DNA from: Candidatus Pelagibacterales bacterium
Lineage (GTDB): Bacteria; Pseudomonadota; Alphaproteobacteria; Pelagibacterales; Pelagibacteraceae
Assembly (NCBI GenBank): GCA_016882185.1
Contig: VHCC01000042.1
Location: 1 to 6,644, forward strand
DNA length: 6,644 nt
Direction: 5' to 3'
The position numbers and the translations under genes are program-made. The notes below the pieces were generated by a model. The model was not told the origin of the DNA and did not search any database. It worked only from the letters and a program-made list of their open reading frames with translations. Of the stretch, positions 5,087-6,644 are shown piece after piece (within the stretch, counting starts at the first letter, position 1; each line of letters begins with the position of its first letter).

Positions 5087-6562
5087 ATGCCAGACAGTGC
5101 TGTTGTAATTGGAGCGGGTTTTGGAGGAATTGCCTCAGCAATAAGATTGAGAGCGATGAATTATAACGTCACCTTGATCGAAAAAAATTCTGATTTAGGG
5201 GGTAGAGCTAGAACTTTTTATAAAAACGGCTATACTTTTGATGCTGGGCCCACCGTTATCACCGCTCCTTATCTACTTGATGAGTTATTTTCTCTATTTA
5301 AAAAAGACATAAAAGATTATGTAAAAATTATTCCATTAAAAATTTGGTACCAGTTTATATTTAGCGATTTATCAAAGTTTAATTACACTGGAAATCATAA
5401 TGAAAATTTAAAAGAAATTTCTAAATTTAATCCAAATGATATTCAAGGATTTGAAGAATTATTAAAATTTTCAGAAAGAATATTTAATAAAGGCTATTTA
5501 GAATTATCGAACACGCCTTTTTCAAAACTTTCTTTCATGCTAAAGCAAATTCCTTCTTTATTATTACTTAAAAGTTACCTGTCTGTTTTTAAATTAGTAT
5601 CTAGATTTCTAAAGAATGAAAAATTAAGAAAAATTTTTAGTGTTCATCCACTTTTAGTTGGGGGAAACCCATTTTCTACAACCTCAATTTATACTTTAAT
5701 TTTATTTTTAGAAAAAAAGTGGGGAGTGCATTATGCATTAGGTGGTACTGGAAAAATTATTTCATCATTAGAAAAACTTATGAATGAAATTGGAATTAAA
5801 ATTATAAAAAATGATGAAGTTATAAAAATTACTACAGAAAAAGAAAGTGTTACAGGTATAATAACTAAAAATAATAAAATTATTAATTCAAAAATTATCA
5901 TTTGTAATGCGGATCCCCCGTTTGTTTATAAAAATTTATTAGATGAAAAACAGCATAATTTTTTATTTAAAACTAAAGTAAAACGTATGAACTATTCTAT
6001 GGGTTTATTTGTTTACTATTTTGGATCTAAAAAAAAATATCACAACGTAGAGCATCATAGTATCTATTTTGGAGACACTTATAAAGAATTGTTAGATCAA
6101 ATATTTAATAAAAAAATATTAAATGACGACATAAGTTATTACCTTCACCGACCTACGGCAACTGATCCAACGATGGCTCCGCCTGATAGAGATTGTTTTT
6201 ATGTTTTGGTGCCTGTGCCCAATAATTTATCTAATATAAAATGGAATGAAGAGGGTGAAAGATTTAAAAAAGTAATTATTAAAAAATTAAGTTCCACTTT
6301 ATTACCTGAAATAGAAAAATTTATTGAAGAAGACTTCTATATAACTCCTGATTATTTCGAAACAGAACTTAAGACACTTTATGGATCAGGTTTTTCAATT
6401 CAGCCAAAATTCACACAATCTGCGTATTTTAGATTTCATAATGAATCTGAGATTTTCAAAGGCTTATACTTTGCTGGTGCCGGTACTCACCCGGGAGCAG
6501 GGATTCCTGGCGTTTTATCATCAGCTAAAATTTTAGATAAAATTGTTCCTAAAGTTCAATGA
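5087..6562 (+). CDS. crtI: Phytoene desaturase CrtI
   Basis: This 491-residue FAD enzyme inserts double bonds into phytoene to give lycopene (bacterial four-step type), at the membrane surface. The dinucleotide-binding fold GAGFGG is at residues 9-14, with Glu32 ending the second strand for ribose binding. GGRAR is at 38-42 and the family signature GYTFDAGPTVITAPYLLDELF follows. The mid-protein segment HPLLVGGNPFSTTSIY and the C-terminal FAD signature GLYFAGAGTHPGAGIPGVLSSAK (from 459) are typical of CrtI. Length is normal. The start is fixed by an in-frame TAA immediately before the ATG; there is no evident Shine-Dalgarno sequence. The TGA overlaps the crtB start as ATGA, indicating translational coupling. 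With the adjacent divergent proteorhodopsin, the likely role is supplying beta-carotene and then retinal rather than a photoprotective pigment alone (inference). Other desaturases of the family (CrtN, CrtD) are less likely given crtB next door. Confidence 0.96.
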   Translation: MPDSAVVIGAGFGGIASAIRLRAMNYNVTLIEKNSDLGGRARTFYKNGYTFDAGPTVITAPYLLDELFSLFKKDIKDYVKIIPLKIWYQFIFSDLSKFNYTGNHNENLKEISKFNPNDIQGFEELLKFSERIFNKGYLELSNTPFSKLSFMLKQIPSLLLLKSYLSVFKLVSRFLKNEKLRKIFSVHPLLVGGNPFSTTSIYTLILFLEKKWGVHYALGGTGKIISSLEKLMNEIGIKIIKNDEVIKITTEKESVTGIITKNNKIINSKIIICNADPPFVYKNLLDEKQHNFLFKTKVKRMNYSMGLFVYYFGSKKKYHNVEHHSIYFGDTYKELLDQIFNKKILNDDISYYLHRPTATDPTMAPPDRDCFYVLVPVPNNLSNIKWNEEGERFKKVIIKKLSSTLLPEIEKFIEEDFYITPDYFETELKTLYGSGFSIQPKFTQSAYFRFHNESEIFKGLYFAGAGTHPGAGIPGVLSSAKILDKIVPKVQ

Positions 6563-6644
6563 AGATAGAGAATTATATTCGATTTTATGGAAAATCTTTT
6601 TACTGGGCTGGTAAATTTTTAGAAAAAGAAGTTTTTGAAGATTG
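6559..6644 (+). CDS. crtB: Phytoene synthase CrtB, 5' end only (continues past window)
   Basis: The first 28 codons are open to the window edge and read MKIENYIRFYGKSFYWAGKFLEKEVFED. The KSFYWAGKFL stretch corresponds to the KSF..A..LL start of phytoene/squalene synthases, whose later segment (LYaxCR and the DxxxD motif) would lie outside the window. The enzyme condenses two geranylgeranyl diphosphates to phytoene, the substrate of CrtI. The ATG overlaps the crtI stop by four bases (ATGA). Because only the N-terminus is visible the call rests partly on the crtI context. Confidence 0.85.
   Translation, partial: MKIENYIRFYGKSFYWAGKFLEKEVFED

Noticed and set aside
1..6644. tRNA or rRNA genes, CRISPR arrays, insertion sequences or phage elements
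   Set aside because: No cloverleaf-like GC-rich segment, spaced repeat array, transposase-like frame or terminal inverted repeat was seen; apart from the short gaps the window is filled by the genes listed.

Overview
This is an AT-rich, densely packed window with very short intergenic gaps, Lys/Ile/Asn-rich proteins and a proteorhodopsin beside carotenoid genes. These features, and the similarity I recall to SAR11 rhodopsin sequences, point to a marine alphaproteobacterium of the SAR11 clade (Pelagibacterales). That assignment is inference from recalled sequence patterns; no search was run.

Layout. Positions 1-1851 (+) hold the 3' part of a membrane GT39/ArnT-like glycosyltransferase, then a GT2 glycosyltransferase, a pair typical of polyprenyl-phosphate-sugar pathways. 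Positions 3178-1837 (-) hold a [2Fe-2S] ferredoxin and a thioredoxin-reductase-like ferredoxin/flavodoxin-NADP+ reductase, one base apart. Positions 3215-4230 (+) hold an enolase-superfamily dipeptide epimerase gene split into two frames by a 14-bp tandem duplication. Positions 4942-4241 (-) hold a green-type proton-pumping proteorhodopsin with no signal peptide. Positions 5087-6644 (+) hold crtI (phytoene desaturase) and the first 28 codons of crtB (phytoene synthase), overlapping by ATGA.

How it fits together. CrtB and CrtI make lycopene from geranylgeranyl diphosphate. Lycopene is the precursor of beta-carotene and then retinal, the chromophore of the rhodopsin encoded divergently across a 144-bp gap. 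The genes for the later steps (crtY, blh) and for crtE are not in the window and may lie beyond the right edge. Ferredoxin and its reductase form a self-contained NADPH/iron-sulfur electron-transfer pair on the same strand as the rhodopsin. They are separated from it by the antisense epimerase gene and a strong bidirectional terminator.

The most notable observation is the epimerase lesion. Removing either copy of the 14-bp repeat at 3500-3527 restores one 333-codon frame that carries the whole enolase-superfamily catalytic set, so it is a recent pseudogene, a reversible slippage allele, or an assembly error. I see no evidence of a wholly new system. The region is a variant of the known SAR11 rhodopsin/retinal neighbourhood.
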